64,000 nt of DNA from Neckera pumila (lineage: Eukaryota; Streptophyta; Bryopsida; Hypnales; Neckeraceae). Numbering within the stretch: the first letter of the stretch is position 1; every line of letters starts with the position of its first letter. Both the position numbers and the translations under genes were made by a program. The stretch is taken from positions 930,001 to 994,000 of the forward strand of contig OZ018415.1 in NCBI GenBank assembly GCA_963969595.1, in the 5' to 3' direction. Positions 10,987-23,322 of this stretch are shown here, in pieces. The notes under the pieces are model-generated. The model searched no databases and had not been told where the DNA came from. It worked only from the letters and a program-made list of their open reading frames with translations.

Positions 10987-11660
10987 TTAACCTTGAAAAA
11001 ATGGCTCTATGACTATTTTTTTCAAACTTCAAAGTTTTTATCTATATATACTCCCATTTTGCTACTATATATGATTAATGTTCTTATTCTAGAGATGTAA
11101 TTGCAGTCTTTTGTGAATCTCAAAAATTTCAGATTTTCTTGTGAATAGTTGTCAACCTATTCTAAATTTTTAAATAAAAAGAGAAAAAAATTCACATAAC
11201 ATACAAAATATGTTCAAAAAATTTGAAATTTTCTGCAAAGGTGTGTATAAAGCTAAAAACACCATGATGCAAAAAAATTACCATGTCATGAAAATTTGAA
11301 AATTTGAAAATCAACACTCTATAATAGTAGGTTCAAAGCTCAAATTGCAATGATATATAGAATTTTAGGAATTTTTCAAATTTACAGAGTGGAGAAAGAA
11401 CTATACTTAGTACTTGATAAGCTTCATTTGAATTAAAATTTGAGGAAAATAATGAGACATGAAATCATTAAATTAAAATGATTTAAAATTTGAAAAAGAC
11501 CATTTTTAAGGTTCAAATTCACATCAAGTGCAATGACCTAGAAGATATTAAAATACACTATATGGTGATCTATGGATCAAGTACCTTCTTACGTAGAAAA
11601 GTGTAAAATATTGCAATGAGACAATATTCAGTAGTCAACATCATTATCTAAATATGCATT
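10987..11660 (+). repeat. Decayed family B copy (B3)
   Basis: It opens TTAACCTTGAAAAAATGGCT and continues with 'ctcccattttgctac', corresponding to the left part of B1 and B2. The rest is only loosely alignable. The right end is not identifiable. Confidence 0.45.
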
Positions 11661-13096
11661 CAAGCACCTTGAGTTCTACAAAGAGAATTGTCGTCACAAA
11701 GTCATCCATTAGCTGATAATTAGTTATTGCAATGGTACAAGACTAAACTCTTATTAGATTCAAGGCACCAAAGAAAATATATATAAGAAGATAGATACTG
11801 ATCATTCTCTAAGTGCTACTCTAACTCACTTTTTAATATCAAGGATCTTCTGTAGCAGAGAAAAAAGAGTTCTTACGATTACCAAAGCATTAGAGAAAAT
11901 TTCAGGAATTCTGGAGGGTTGCTCCATAGTTCTCCAAAATACCCTGAGATTTGATTTTTCGGGGCTAAAAATTTCATTTTCCCCCTATTTTTGTGTAGCT
12001 GAAATTGCAATGACAATGGTGCAAGAACCCAGTTTTACGAGTTAAAAATTTATTTTAAGAAAATCCTTTTCTGGCACATCCTTACTGGAAGGCACTATTC
12101 CATTCAATCCCAAACAATTTCGTTGCATGCACAAGGCTACTAGTGACCATTTATGTTTAGAAGCTAAACATGAACCTATACCTCATTTTCGTAGACTTTT
12201 CTTATCATATACCATATATTTCATTCACTGTTTGATAAACAAGTCTTATACACTAGTCTAAAGATCCGTATAAAGTTTCTACACTCACTTATAAGGTTAA
12301 CATGTCCTAAAAAATCTAAGAGTTCTTATAGAATGTCAAGTTTGCAAAGAAGTGTCCAAAATTGGGCCTCACCTGTGCCCATCTCCAAAACCACAACAAT
12401 CCAATGTTATATTAGTGAGGTGCATCAAGTGTCCTCAACCCATGTACGCGTATTATAACCTTCATAAAGAATAGAAAACATAGTAGCAAACTACAAAATG
12501 AGACCCAGTTCATACCAAGCAAGTAAATTTTGAAAAAACAACTAATCATTAGTAGGACGCTGTGAAAATGCCATGTTTTCCCAGATTATGTCCACACGTT
12601 GTTACTATTCAATCTAAGGTAATATGCTCTTAAAGCGACCATTTAAACCTACCTAACTCATCATTGATAGTAGAACATACTTCAAGCAACATGTCAGTCC
12701 TTCCTAGATAAGGGTCACAATTAGAACACGGTTGATTTTAGGTGTAGTTACCTTAAGTGAGAAAGTAACAATAACCCCAGTCTCCCGAACATGCCACAGT
12801 AAACGGCAAAGTAAGGGCCCAGTATGCACAAAGTATCGAATACAAGGATCAAAAAACGCCTTTATATTCAAAGAATCAACTACGGAGTAATTGCCAGGGT
12901 TTTGGACTACACTACCTGGTTCGTCCTTTTTGTCAGACTTGTTAATCAGAGGTTCAGATCCGACTAGCTCCGTTTAGCCATATTTGGGGGCTTATTTAAT
13001 TAGCAGTTTGTATTTAAGAGCTTTTTAAAAAAAATGGCAACTGGGTATGGTAACTATCAACCATGGTACAAATTTCTGGTAATCCATCTGGTTCCA
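11661..13096. other. Gene-free spacer
   Basis: The sequence is AT-rich and unique within the window. I see no ORF with family features, no tRNA-like boxes and no clear terminal repeats. Confidence 0.5.
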
Positions 13097-13980
13097 TTAA
13101 CCCCTAAGGGCGCACGGTCTTTTTTTTGTCCCAAAACACCCAAAGTTGTCATTTTTATAGCAAAGAGTAAAAAAAATTGAAAAATGTTTTTTTTTGCACA
13201 TCTTACCATAGGATCTTACACCTTCCTAGTATGGGAGTGTGTGAAGAATTTTTGACCGCATAGATTGCAAGAAATCTACGTTTAAAGTAAAAAGAAAACA
13301 AGTTTTCCAGCACATTGCGAGACTAGATTTTATAACTTTGAACATTTTTTGCACTACAGAGTTTTGAGCTGTAAATCTTTATAGTGGAGAATTGAGTTGA
13401 GACTCTAGGGGAAAAAAATATCCAAAAAAACTTAATTTTCATTATAAAAAAAATTGTTAAGGAGAAGTAGATACGAGATAGAAGGAAAATCTAAAATATT
13501 AATATCTTTTATATGAAATTAAAAAGTACTAATTTCAATGGTGAGATTGTTCTAGAAAAAAAATTAAACCTTGTAGGACTCTTTTTTTGGAAAATTGTAA
13601 AAATTGCATTCAGAAATGAATCCTACAAGTTATTTTTTTCAGGAAGATGCTCTAAATGCCCCCAAAACAAGATTGTCCCTAACTTTCTCATAACAACTCC
13701 AAATGGAATGAATCAAAGCTTTCTAGATAGACAAAAATATAATCTATAAGAAAAATAAAGTAAAAAAAAAAAAAAAAATTGCAAATTTGTTTTTGCTACC
13801 CTTCTCCCCTATTTGAGCTTGTTTGGACAAACCTTTTAGTCGTGGGCATCAATTGAAAAAATAATAATATCTCCATGAAGCTTAGCAGTTTTTCTATCTG
13901 CACAAAAAATTTTGGAAGCTCTCAACAAAAATTCAGCCCGCATTTGTCCCCCGGAGAGACAATGGGCTTTTAGGGGTTAA
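13097..13980 (+). mobile_element. Family A element, best-preserved copy (A1)
   Basis: An 884-bp unit is bounded by CATTAACCCCTAA on the left and TTAGGGGTTAATG on the right, with TTAA at 13097-13100 and 13977-13980. It defines family A; relatives are at 22430-23322 (same orientation) and, reversed, at 1-1000, 3030-3470 and 53760-54450. The internal 78-aa ORF (13513-13749) is not preserved in A2, so it is probably not a gene. Confidence 0.7.
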
Positions 13981-14533
13981 TGACTTTGTATTGAGTATTG
14001 CTCAAGAAAATAGGTCTATAATCCAATCCAATGTATGTGGATCAAGACTATTAAACAATATTATTAATCCTATTTATTATTGATACAAATTGAATGCATA
14101 GATAAGCATTTGTAAACAAAAAAAATTGAAAATATGAAAGACTTTTTACTAATAGAATTATCCTTCAAACTTATAAAATTTACTTTCCATCTAAACTCAT
14201 GAAAATTACCCTCCATCTGAACTCTAGTTCTCTTCTAATTTTGGATTGCATTTTCATTCTTATTCAACTTGCATTTTGTTTAAAATGACACGGTGTCATA
14301 GTAAGCAATCCAATTACATTTACTTGTCTTCCTAAATTGAGATTTAGATTTTATCTTGCAACTCCTATCCACATAGAGGAGATGGGAGGAGGGGAGAGAA
14401 GGAGGGGGGGGGGGGGGAGACACCTAAAGTGGTATAAAGAAACTTTTGATCCTGTCCTTACGCAAGGAGGGGATCTAAACCTCAATTGAAGAAGAAAGAA
14501 AAGTCAATGCAATGACATTGCATTCAATCATGT
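13981..14533. other. Spacer with a 14-base G run
   Basis: No gene is seen. A homopolymer of 14 G lies at 14404-14417 inside a purine-rich 'gggaggaggggagagaagg' stretch, which could form G-quadruplex DNA. Confidence 0.5.
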
Positions 14534-14828
14534 CATTAGGAAAAATTTGAGCTCTGGAAAGGGCTATTAAATTTTGATTTTTGACACCCCCTGCGGTGCA
14601 AATACAGACAAAAAAAAAATTAGAAAAAAAAAAAGTTAATTAATTTTTAAATTAAAAAATTATAAAAAAATATAAAATATTGGATATGCTGACATGGCAA
14701 TGACGTGTGCTGATGTGGTATCAGTAGTGCCACATCAGCATGTCCATGTTTTTTTTCTAATTGCACCAAAGGGACAGAACTCTATACAGAACTCGCGGAC
14801 ATTTCTTGGCCTGGATTTTTTTCTAATG
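14534..14828. mobile_element. Family G MITE, copy 2
   Basis: The ends are CATTAGGAAAAATTTGAGC and, on the right, TTTTTTTCTAATG. The centre carries GCTGATGTGGTA / TAGTGCCACATCAGC, the same palindromic core as other copies. 295 bp, no ORF. Confidence 0.65.
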
Positions 14829-15030
14829 CTTGTCAAATGTTCTTCAAAAATTACAAGTTGAATAAGAATTCAAATGCAATTTAGAAGAAGTAAAGTAAGG
14901 ACCACATAGAAAATGACATTTTATGACTTTTAGGAGTGTTCTTATCTATCATATGATATGAAGCAAATCTAAACAATTCTCACAATAAATGGTTACAAGT
15001 AGAATATTCTACAAGTGTCACTTTTAACTT

Positions 15031-15881
15031 TAGCCTTAAAGGCTCAATCTAAATTCTGTTGTACCTCTTCGTACCTTCTTGTTGAATTTTATTTGTGCAA
15101 GTCTTACCACCTTAAGTTCTTTTATGCTTAGAGGCCTAAATTGCTTCAAAATACTTGTCCCTAAAACAAGGCCAAGATCTTCATCAACATTTACTTTTAA
15201 GAAAATTCAATCATAAGATCCATTGGTTAATTTTTTCAAGTACATTTTTATAGTGAATACCCTCACTGATTGGCAAGCTCAATGTGCCTAAACTTTAGAA
15301 AGTAAGATTTTTTAGATCTTCTAAGAGGTAAAGTTTATGTCTTTCAACATTCTTATAAAAAAACATGCATGTCCTATAATTTGTGCATTTTAGTAAATAA
15401 ATTGAAAAAATTTAACAAAAAAAACTTATATGGTAAAATGTTCCAGGAAACAATTGGTATCTTTTGTGTTTATTTTTATTTGAAAATTCTCAAAATTGAG
15501 AGCAAAAGATGACTTTATATGTTTTTTCTAACTTCATTACCTGTATAATCAAACTCCTCATAACTTTCACTGCGTTATTCAGAATCGAATGATTCAAATG
15601 TTTTAGAGTAATTAATAATATATGAAACGCAAAAAAATAATTAATCTTTTTGTAGAATATATTTTTAGTTACCTAATTTGACATGGAAATTAAAAAAAAA
15701 CGTATAATTTTTGCAATATTAATCAAAGTGATGTGAAATAAGGCTTGACACATAGATTATGATGATTAGCATCTAAGCATCCTAAAATTTCATGCAAAAA
15801 TTACAAATTATGAAGCCAATAGAGCCTATCCAAGTTCTCAATAAGCCAAATAGATTGCTTGAATAGTCATTTAGGGGTTAA
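15031..15881 (-). mobile_element. Element J2, diverged reverse copy of J1
   Basis: Its right edge, CATTTAGGGG-TTAA (to 15881), read inverted gives TTAACCCCTAAATGACTA and then 'tgagaacttggatagg', matching the left part of J1 (1444-2540). The 'attgcttcaaaatact' block near 15132 matches J1 near 2500. The left edge (TTAGCCTTAAAGG near 15031) is decayed. Confidence 0.5.
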
Positions 15882-17640
15882 TGAATATAACTAACATTCT
15901 TATCCTCTATTGAGGGGGGAAGGGGGGCATTTTGGCATCCTTGCAAGTAGGGATCCTTGAGTAATTAAATGATGAAATTTACAGTTTAAAAGCAAGAAGT
16001 GCATGTTCTGATTTGCTACCATCTTAACCTATATGCTTTATATTATCTTGGGCCATTGTATTTACATGTTTCTTTACGTAATTTTGTATCTTACAAGGCC
16101 TACATGACACTATAAACTATGCAACTCTTTAAACTTTTGAGTAGATTATGGTATCCAGACCAATTGAACACAAAATATAAGTGTATGAATAGTTTGGAAT
16201 ATTATTTAAAAGATGCAACAATCAAAATAGACTTTAGATTGGCAAATGTATGTATCTTTATTTAGAAAGTGCTAACAAAGAAGATACAATGTGTATACAT
16301 TTCTAAATAAAATCTAAGCATAAATTTATAATTACCTTTGCCAAAAGTTGTCAACTCTAATATACTACACATATGAGCTACAATTGTGCTAAAGGAACCT
16401 TAGCATCATCCTTGACTTTTGGCTATGTCATTAACTTTTACCTCGGCTATCAATTCAAGTCTTTGACTTTGTACAAGATAATTGATATCATACCTTATCA
16501 AGTTTCTAAGAGAAGGATTTCCCTTTTTTTTGAGATCTTGAGATCTTGTAGGGATTAAAAAATCTAAACCAAGAATGTTATGAATACTTTACATTATATT
16601 AGCATGTAATTAAAGTGAAAATTAGAGATATAAGAGATTGTAAAGTATGTAATGTAGGACTCAAAGCCAAAGTTTGAGAAAAACACAGAATGAAAATCTT
16701 TAGAGCACCCACATTGGGGTTTGATGGAGTTTGGTGCTATGTTTCTTTTGTACTATTCTTAGATAAACCTTCTTTTGACACCACTATTACAACTAGGGAC
16801 TACCTTCACAATTAACTCTATAGATTGCCAAACTTTTTCCAACAAGATTCACCAAGAGATGGACAAGCTATCCTTTAAACCATTGAAAGGTACATCTGCA
16901 TGGGTACGTAATGTTACGATCCAAATGAGCTGAATGAAAATCATATCAAGTCTTTGTTGAACATTGTTGTAAGTTTATTTCTGAAATTTTATGACTTCAT
17001 TTTTTAAAGTTTGACTACGTGGTCAAGGCTCCATCCTTACACGGATAAAAGGGAGAACAGGATTGATGTATTCCTTGTTTGATCAGCAAACAAACTCCCT
17101 TGCTTTTCACTGGCGCTGTGAATCATTCGGATGTAATTTTCTTAGCCTTGCATCAGCGCCAAATTGCTCAACACAAACACCGTTATTCCCCAGTGCCAAA
17201 CCTCATTTCACTCAACTTAGCCACCAAAAGTACTCCTTATGGTAAGCGATACTAAAACTGCTGCAAATCTCATCCCATGATCACCTATACTAACCCCTGT
17301 TACCAGCAGCGCCTCATCTATTCATATACTTGGTTATACTTGGTCGGATTTATTTGGCAAGTGGTGCACGGATGACCTTTGTAATTGCCTATGGTCACTC
17401 ATCTTTGAATGGAAGCTACCGCCAGTCAACTATAAAACAACGTCCCACTTTGAAATCGCATAAGAAATTCATACACATTACTCAAATTCATCCCAACAAA
17501 TTTAGAAGCTCTTGTACGCACTAGTCTCCACATCTCCGAACTATCATGCTCCTACATATGTTAAATGCTTCCAAGTGACGCAAATAGTATCCTGTACTTT
17601 AAATCCTCAAAATCCACATCTTCATGCACCCACAACTTAT
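15882..17640. other. Gene-free spacer
   Basis: The sequence is AT-rich to about 17050 and more balanced after it, approaching the 3' end of the minus-strand membrane-protein gene. I recognise no ORF (16373-16558 and 17063-17524 look spurious). The last part may hold its 3' untranslated region. Confidence 0.45.
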
Positions 17641-17653
17641 CTGAAACTTGCAA

Positions 17654-19620
17654 CTACCTGGCTTCCCTTGGATGTTTGACAACTCTCAACTTGGCAGGAA
17701 CGAGAGTTTCCGGCAATCTTCGGGAGATGTAAAAAGCAGAACATATTACAAGGAGAGCTAAGAATCCAACCCACCATGCCTGCCTTGGAATCCTTAAGAA
17801 CACTTCCTCGCACACTGCATTTCAAATCGAAAGTTGTCACTGAAAAACTGATGACGAGTGGGATTAAAGAAATTGCAAAACTCACACGGAAGGCTGAAAT
17901 GTCAAAAATTGACAAAATGGCATCAGAATTGATCCTCATCAATGACTGGCTCGCTGGAAACGAAAAAAGTTAACAAGAGAACTAACAGTATCTAGTCAGC
18001 ATCATGACTCGTAACATGAATCAGGCAAAGAGCGTAAAGAAACATATGAACAAATACAAAACACAACCTTGGCTTCATTTATTGATTATTGTGACCACTT
18101 CGAGTGAATGCGAATTCACTTTTCTATAACTGCGATTGTAAGACTAATGCTTATTGCAGGATAATGACACAGGATCAGAGGCATGATCAGACGCATGATT
18201 AACGAAGGAGGACATACATATATTGTAGATAATGAACGCTTGATCAGAGGCATGATGTTTCGATATGACACCAGCAGGATGAACTTCCACAAGCACACGT
18301 CCCCATGGCCCAGGGTCCTGCAGGTCCAGAACATGTCACAAACTGAATTCGTGGGCAAAATGTCATCCATGTGTCAAAAGTCATACCCTCATGTAATTTG
18401 GCTTCATTTATTGATTATCAAGTTTCTATATTTGGCATACCTGTTGAGAATAAATCCCATCACTATAGAACACGAGCTTCTCAATGTTTAGCAGCCTCCG
18501 TCCTGCTTTACGCCTGTACTGTGGACTATGCCGGAGAAAAGCTATGTCAAACTTTGCGGGAATCTGTCACAATTGCCACGCAAACACGACTGAGCGGACC
18601 ATATTGACCGTTGTAAGAGGCGTAAGAGTACTCAGACAATTGGAAATCTATTGAGGTTACCACACCTAAAGGCCACTTTAAGTGCAAAGCGTAGTTACAA
18701 TTGTTGACAAAAGGCCAGTTTTCTTATATAATATTGTTGACAAATTAAGGAGAATCCAATTTACCAAAGCATGTGTTATACGAATACCAAACGCAAAGAG
18801 TTGTAAGGGTTCAAAGTTTTAATGGGTTCATGAGCTCTGATGTTAGTCGCCATGAGGTACCTCTACCCCAAAAGGGAATCTAGCGATGGCCAGTAGCGAG
18901 GTCCTGGCAAATATACTTGATACATTCCAGAGCTAATGTTTCCGGATAAACAAGTAGCCAAAGTCGAGGCTCACGAGTCTAAAAGGTGTGCAGGAATAAG
19001 GTCATTTCTGGAGCGAGATGGGCCAAAGAAAATGCAATGTTATATATTCGTAGCAAGCGGGGAGAAGGAACATACAGAGGCAGGGTAAGATATCTTGATT
19101 TCGTACCACTTGCCATTTTGCAAGCCCTGAACTTCATATTCGCAGCCGCTCCCATCGAAGAATGCGAGACTTTCCCGTTTTCTCTCCTCTCCCACTTTTA
19201 GAACTGGCAACTCTGAACTGCAATAATTTGTGACACAGAAATCAGTATACTCATCTTTCTCTGTCAACAACATCAATCCTAGTGCACCCTTATTCCAAAT
19301 AAATCACATGGAAATCCTCCACATTCAGAAGCAACACTTACCCTACATTCAAAATCGTAAACATTTGACTGCTTCACAGATAACTACAACTTCGCCGTCA
19401 CCGCCAAAGCCATTTTCACAACCATCAGCACTAAATGGAAAAAGCAACACGAGGCACTACATAAACTAACCGAAACAGACCACTGAAAGCAGTCATGTTG
19501 AAGACTAAAGGCTCACCTCTCCAATGTATGTGCACCTTTCGCTTGCAACGCGCAAGCACATAGCAGCCACGTCAAACACAGTAAAAGAAACACCCAGCAA
19601 CGCCGGCGAGTTTGCATCAT
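17654..19620 (-). CDS. Uncharacterised type I membrane protein, about 217 aa, five exons
   Basis: Exons on the minus strand, 5' to 3', are 19620-19536, 19260-19076, 18563-18441, 18317-18218 and 17814-17654 (stop TAG). Junction phases agree throughout. Exon 1 begins MMQTRRRCWVFLLLCLTWLL, a signal peptide. Exons 2-3 join as YEIKISYPAS|IPAKFDIAFL, followed by RRLLNIEKLVFYSDG. Exon 4 gives GRVLVEVHPAGV...QAFIIYNI. Exon 5 has the transmembrane stretch WWVGFLALLVICSAFYIS and a basic tail KLRVVKHPREAR. The protein would enter the ER, expose about 160 residues to the lumen or outside and be anchored near its C-terminus. The pattern recalls a plant-conserved protein of unknown function; I cannot name it. 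The weakest call is the first donor (AAG|GTGCAC at 19536). A stronger-looking AG|GTGAGC lies at 19517 but breaks the frame unless another small exon exists. Confidence 0.75.
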
Positions 19621-21598
19621 CGTTTGTTTCAAGTGAAATTCCCGCACCTCCCCAACCAGGCCTTTTGTGTGGCGAAAAGTAGACATTTGTTTACGCTGAG
19701 TAAAATTTCTTGTCCTTGTTCAAGATCCTGCACCTCACAAACAGTTCGCACCCATTAGATTCCCCTTCCTATCACAAAACGTGCAACACCTTGATCCTCA
19801 ACATTATGCAAATGCAATCATTACTCAGACGAAAGTTCGCGAAGAAATTCAAACAGGAGAAAACGTATAAAAAATTGATACGAAACTCAATAAAACCTAA
19901 TTCAACGCATATTATGCAAATACTTGCACAGATTGTCGAACGCGGACTTCATATTCGCACACTCAACATCCAGACTCCAAGAAGCTCAATAGAAATCACT
20001 CCACCGCAAGGATCCAAATTCCGCATCGCTCACCCCGAAGGTCCGACATTTGCGAGCTCAAGCATCGCAATCTCTGACCACACCGCAGCTAAAAAAAATA
20101 ATCCAACCCTAACCTTAACCCTAACACGAATTCAACTGAAACTTTCCAAATCGTAGCACCTCGATAACACCGACAATTCCGAATTCTTCGAAACTCACGG
20201 CACTTCAGTACTTCACTCGTTGAATGCCTTCGTGGCTTGCCAAGTCGGTACTTCCACCGGCCAGCTCATCGAAATACCAACAAGACTTCGGCGCAGTGAT
20301 TTTTTTGGACAAGTGTCGCCAGAAGCCTTCAAACCACTGGAGCAAATCTGGAGGGAGGGCGTCCGACAGGCTGAAACAGTCTGACAAGTGCCGATAAATT
20401 GGATAGAATTTCAGAATCTCATGTACCTTCGTTGTCAGTTGTCACTGTTGCAGAAGATTCGGTCAAACCAAATCAGCAAGAATAGGGGTAGTCACGGCTC
20501 CTTCATCCCATTCCGTGAAGGTTGAGAAGAGGGACATGGCGCTTGTTAGTTGGCTCGCCGCAATTTGCGCCGGCTCCTTTCCGTGAAGGTCGAGAAGAGT
20601 CGTCCTCTTCTTCCGGAGGACAAGAACGGACGTGAAGAAGTTTACACGAAGGTTTGAGGTTCACACTCTGCTCTGTGATTGGTTTGCTGTGGTTGCTGTG
20701 GTACTGTGCAAGTGAACCTTGTCGGAGGTTTCATTTTTTGTTGCAAAAGGGGTGTCACAGCTCTTCCACAAAATAGGGCTCTCCATTGGCTCTCCATTTC
20801 ATGGACTGAAGAAATTTCTCAAAGAAAATCTAAACCTCGAAGGTGTTGTGACTACCCCTAGTATCAAAAGTAGAGAACCTACAATAGTGTGCTCTATCTT
20901 GAAATGCAAAATCCTAATCCTGTGAACTTCTATTGTAGATCACTACGGTGCGGGAGAAGCATGTAATATGCTGGAAGTGTCAAATAGATGCGGGCAACCA
21001 AGGGCTTAATCAGAAGCTCATCAGATGGACGGCGGAAGAAATTGATTTCATAGGATGATACTCTATGAAATCAGAAAAAGCTTGGTTTGTCAATCTGAAA
21101 AAGTCCTTTTGGTGAGTAGTTAGCTTGGCTAAATGCTTGCCAAAACAATTAAGCTTTGTATTTTTTATTTATATATATATATATGTATATATATTTAAAA
21201 TTATTTTTTTACTTGTAAAACTAGGTTCCTATCCCATTGTCAATGTAGTTTCAGCTGCTCGGGAATAGGGAAAAATAAATTTTCAATCCTGAAAAACAAA
21301 ATTTTAGGGTACTTCGGAGGGCTATGGAGTAGCCCTTTGGAGGCTTGAAATTTTCTCTAATGCAACATGCTAACAAGTCCAATAAAAAAGGAAGCCATAT
21401 ACTTTAGAGAAAATTTAGGGCTTCAAGAAGGCTGTTTGATTCTAGACCAACAACCCCAAAAGTGCAAAAAAGTTTTTTTCTAAAAAACTATTATAAATAA
21501 TTAATTCAAATATCTAGTTTTTGATGTCATTCATCTATGGTATATCCTAGAGATTGGTTGTAGGAACTAAAATAAACAAGCCCTTAGGGGAGGCAATC
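19621..21598. other. Upstream region of the membrane-protein gene and spacer
   Basis: 19621-20700 is less AT-rich and probably holds the promoter of the minus-strand gene. It includes a telo-box-like AACCCTAACCTTAACCCTAA at about 20105. Two copies of 'ccgtgaaggt.gagaagag' occur near 20514 and 20580. The 148-aa ORF at 19710-20156 has no recognisable domain. Near 21340-21362 and 21398-21432 lie lone G-family ends (CTTGAAATTTTCTCTAATG and TTTAGAGAAAATTTAGGGC), apparently fragments. Confidence 0.45.
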
Positions 21599-21809
21599 CA
21601 TTCTTGATCACTTAAGGAATTACACAATTTGGGATTCATTAATTCATAGCAACTTCATTTTGATACCAAAATTTGAAAACTCTATGAAGGGTCCAAACAC
21701 TATTGTTGCACACGAGAAAATTTTCCACCAAAGAATCCGTCCTCTTGCATGCCTGTAAATTCCAAAAGTGATTGGAAATGGGTCGTTGATCGGGAAGGGG
21801 TTGCCTCCC
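21599..21809 (+). repeat. Dispersed repeat I, uninterrupted copy
   Basis: It shares 'ttgatcacttaaggaattac', 'tagcaacttcattttgatac' and 'gagaaaattttccaccaaag' in order with 33084-33591. There the same sequence is split by a G element. No coding potential. Confidence 0.65.
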
Positions 21810-22429
21810 CTATAATAACCCCTTAGCATTTGAATCCTTCTCTTGATTTTCTTACATAATTTTTTGCTTATATAAGTTAGGTTTTTTGTTTTTTGTTTTG
21901 TTTGTTACGTTGGGATCTCTTGGACCGCACGTCTTCTTGTGGCATTCTTAGTACCGTTGGAAAGCCCTCAGCAAGGAGGGATGTACGGGCTCTGTTTTGT
22001 GGTGTTTGAACCTACAATGTGAAAGTTATGGATTTTTGAGTTATTTTTGGTTTTTAAAAAGAATAGAAAATCACTTTTACTTTTATTTTGGCTGTGGCAC
22101 CATAGCGCTAAATATAATATTATTTACCTCGATTTCATCAGATTCATCGTACAAAAAGTTTAAAAAAAGAAGTCAAGCATTCTGTTTTGGTTTGGGGATA
22201 AATCAGAAATTGAATTCATGGTCAAAAAAAGCCCCTGGCTGGAACTACAGTTCTCTATTCATCGTCCAGATTTTAGACGTCGGAGTAGTTGACTGGACTT
22301 ATAGTCTCTCTTTTGTTTCCAGTCAATTTGCCCAACGGTAGTGTGTCTGATCAATCCAATCCTTTATCAGATCCTACGAGCTGAATTATAACTCATCTAA
22401 GTTACGTTTGGGCGGAAAAAGCAAAAACG
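21810..22429. other. Spacer with an unassigned ORF
   Basis: A 114-aa ORF at 21997-22341 has no domain I recognise and probably is not a gene. Confidence 0.4.
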
Positions 22430-23322
22430 ACTCAAAATTGTCAGTTTTGCTGTGTTCGTCTAAGAAAAGAGAAAAAAAAATATTTTTTCTAGAATCTAAC
22501 CATAGGATCTTGTACTTGACTTATCTAAGATCATGTGGTAAAAATTTCATAAATTTTGACCATATAGATTAAAAGATATTAGCATTCGAAGTTGGAAAAT
22601 TTTGATTTTTTGAACACTAACTTGCAATTTGAGATGACTTTGACCCCCATTTGTAAAAAAAATTTGCACTATAGACTTTGAATTTAATTTTCTTTTGTGT
22701 TGAATAATTGAGTTGAGAATCTAAGAAAAAAAATTCCCAAAAAAATACACTTGATTTCCATTCATTAGAAAATTGTTAAGTAGAAGTAGGTCCAAAATTG
22801 AACAAAATTCTAAATTGTCAATAGCTCTAAGATGGGATTAAAACACTATAATCCCAATGGTGAGATTGTTTTAGCAAGCAAACTTAACCTTGTCAAACAA
22901 TTTTTTTGAAAAATTGTAAAAATTACATTAAAAAATGAGTCCTATAAGTTATTTTTTCAAGAAGATGCTCTAAGTGCCCGAAAAATAAGATTGTCCATAA
23001 CTTTCACATAGCAAATCCAAATGGCATGAATCAAAGCTTCCCATGTAGATGAAAATACAATCTATGAGAAAATAATTTAAAAAATAATTTTAAAATTTTT
23101 TTGTGTGAGAAGATTTCTGCCTGCTACATAAAAAAAAAGGACCTTTTGTGCCATAACGTTTGCTCCCAAGCACCGATTGAAATAAAAATTATATTCCCAT
23201 AAAGCTAATAAATGTGTTTTTCTATCTTCACAAAAAGTTTCAGAAAATAATGATGAATATTGAAGTCGTGGTAGCCTGCCCAAAATCCATTTTGTCCCCC
23301 AAAGGGACAATGGGACTTTAGG
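22430..23322 (+). mobile_element. Family A element, copy A2
   Basis: It follows A1 block by block: 'accataggatctt', 'gaattgagttgaga.tct', 'ttgttaag.agaagtag', 'ccaatggtgagattgtt'. The right end is GACTTTAGGGGTTAG, so the terminal TTAA has changed to TTAG. The left terminus is not preserved. Confidence 0.6.

Noticed and set aside
13513..13749. 78-aa ORF inside family A
   Set aside because: Homologous copy A2 does not preserve it.
20105..20127. Interstitial telomere repeat
   Set aside because: Only about three imperfect CCCTAA units; more likely a telo-box-like promoter motif or chance.
19710..20156. 148-aa ORF on the plus strand
   Set aside because: No domain, no splice or start context; it overlaps the likely promoter of the minus-strand gene.
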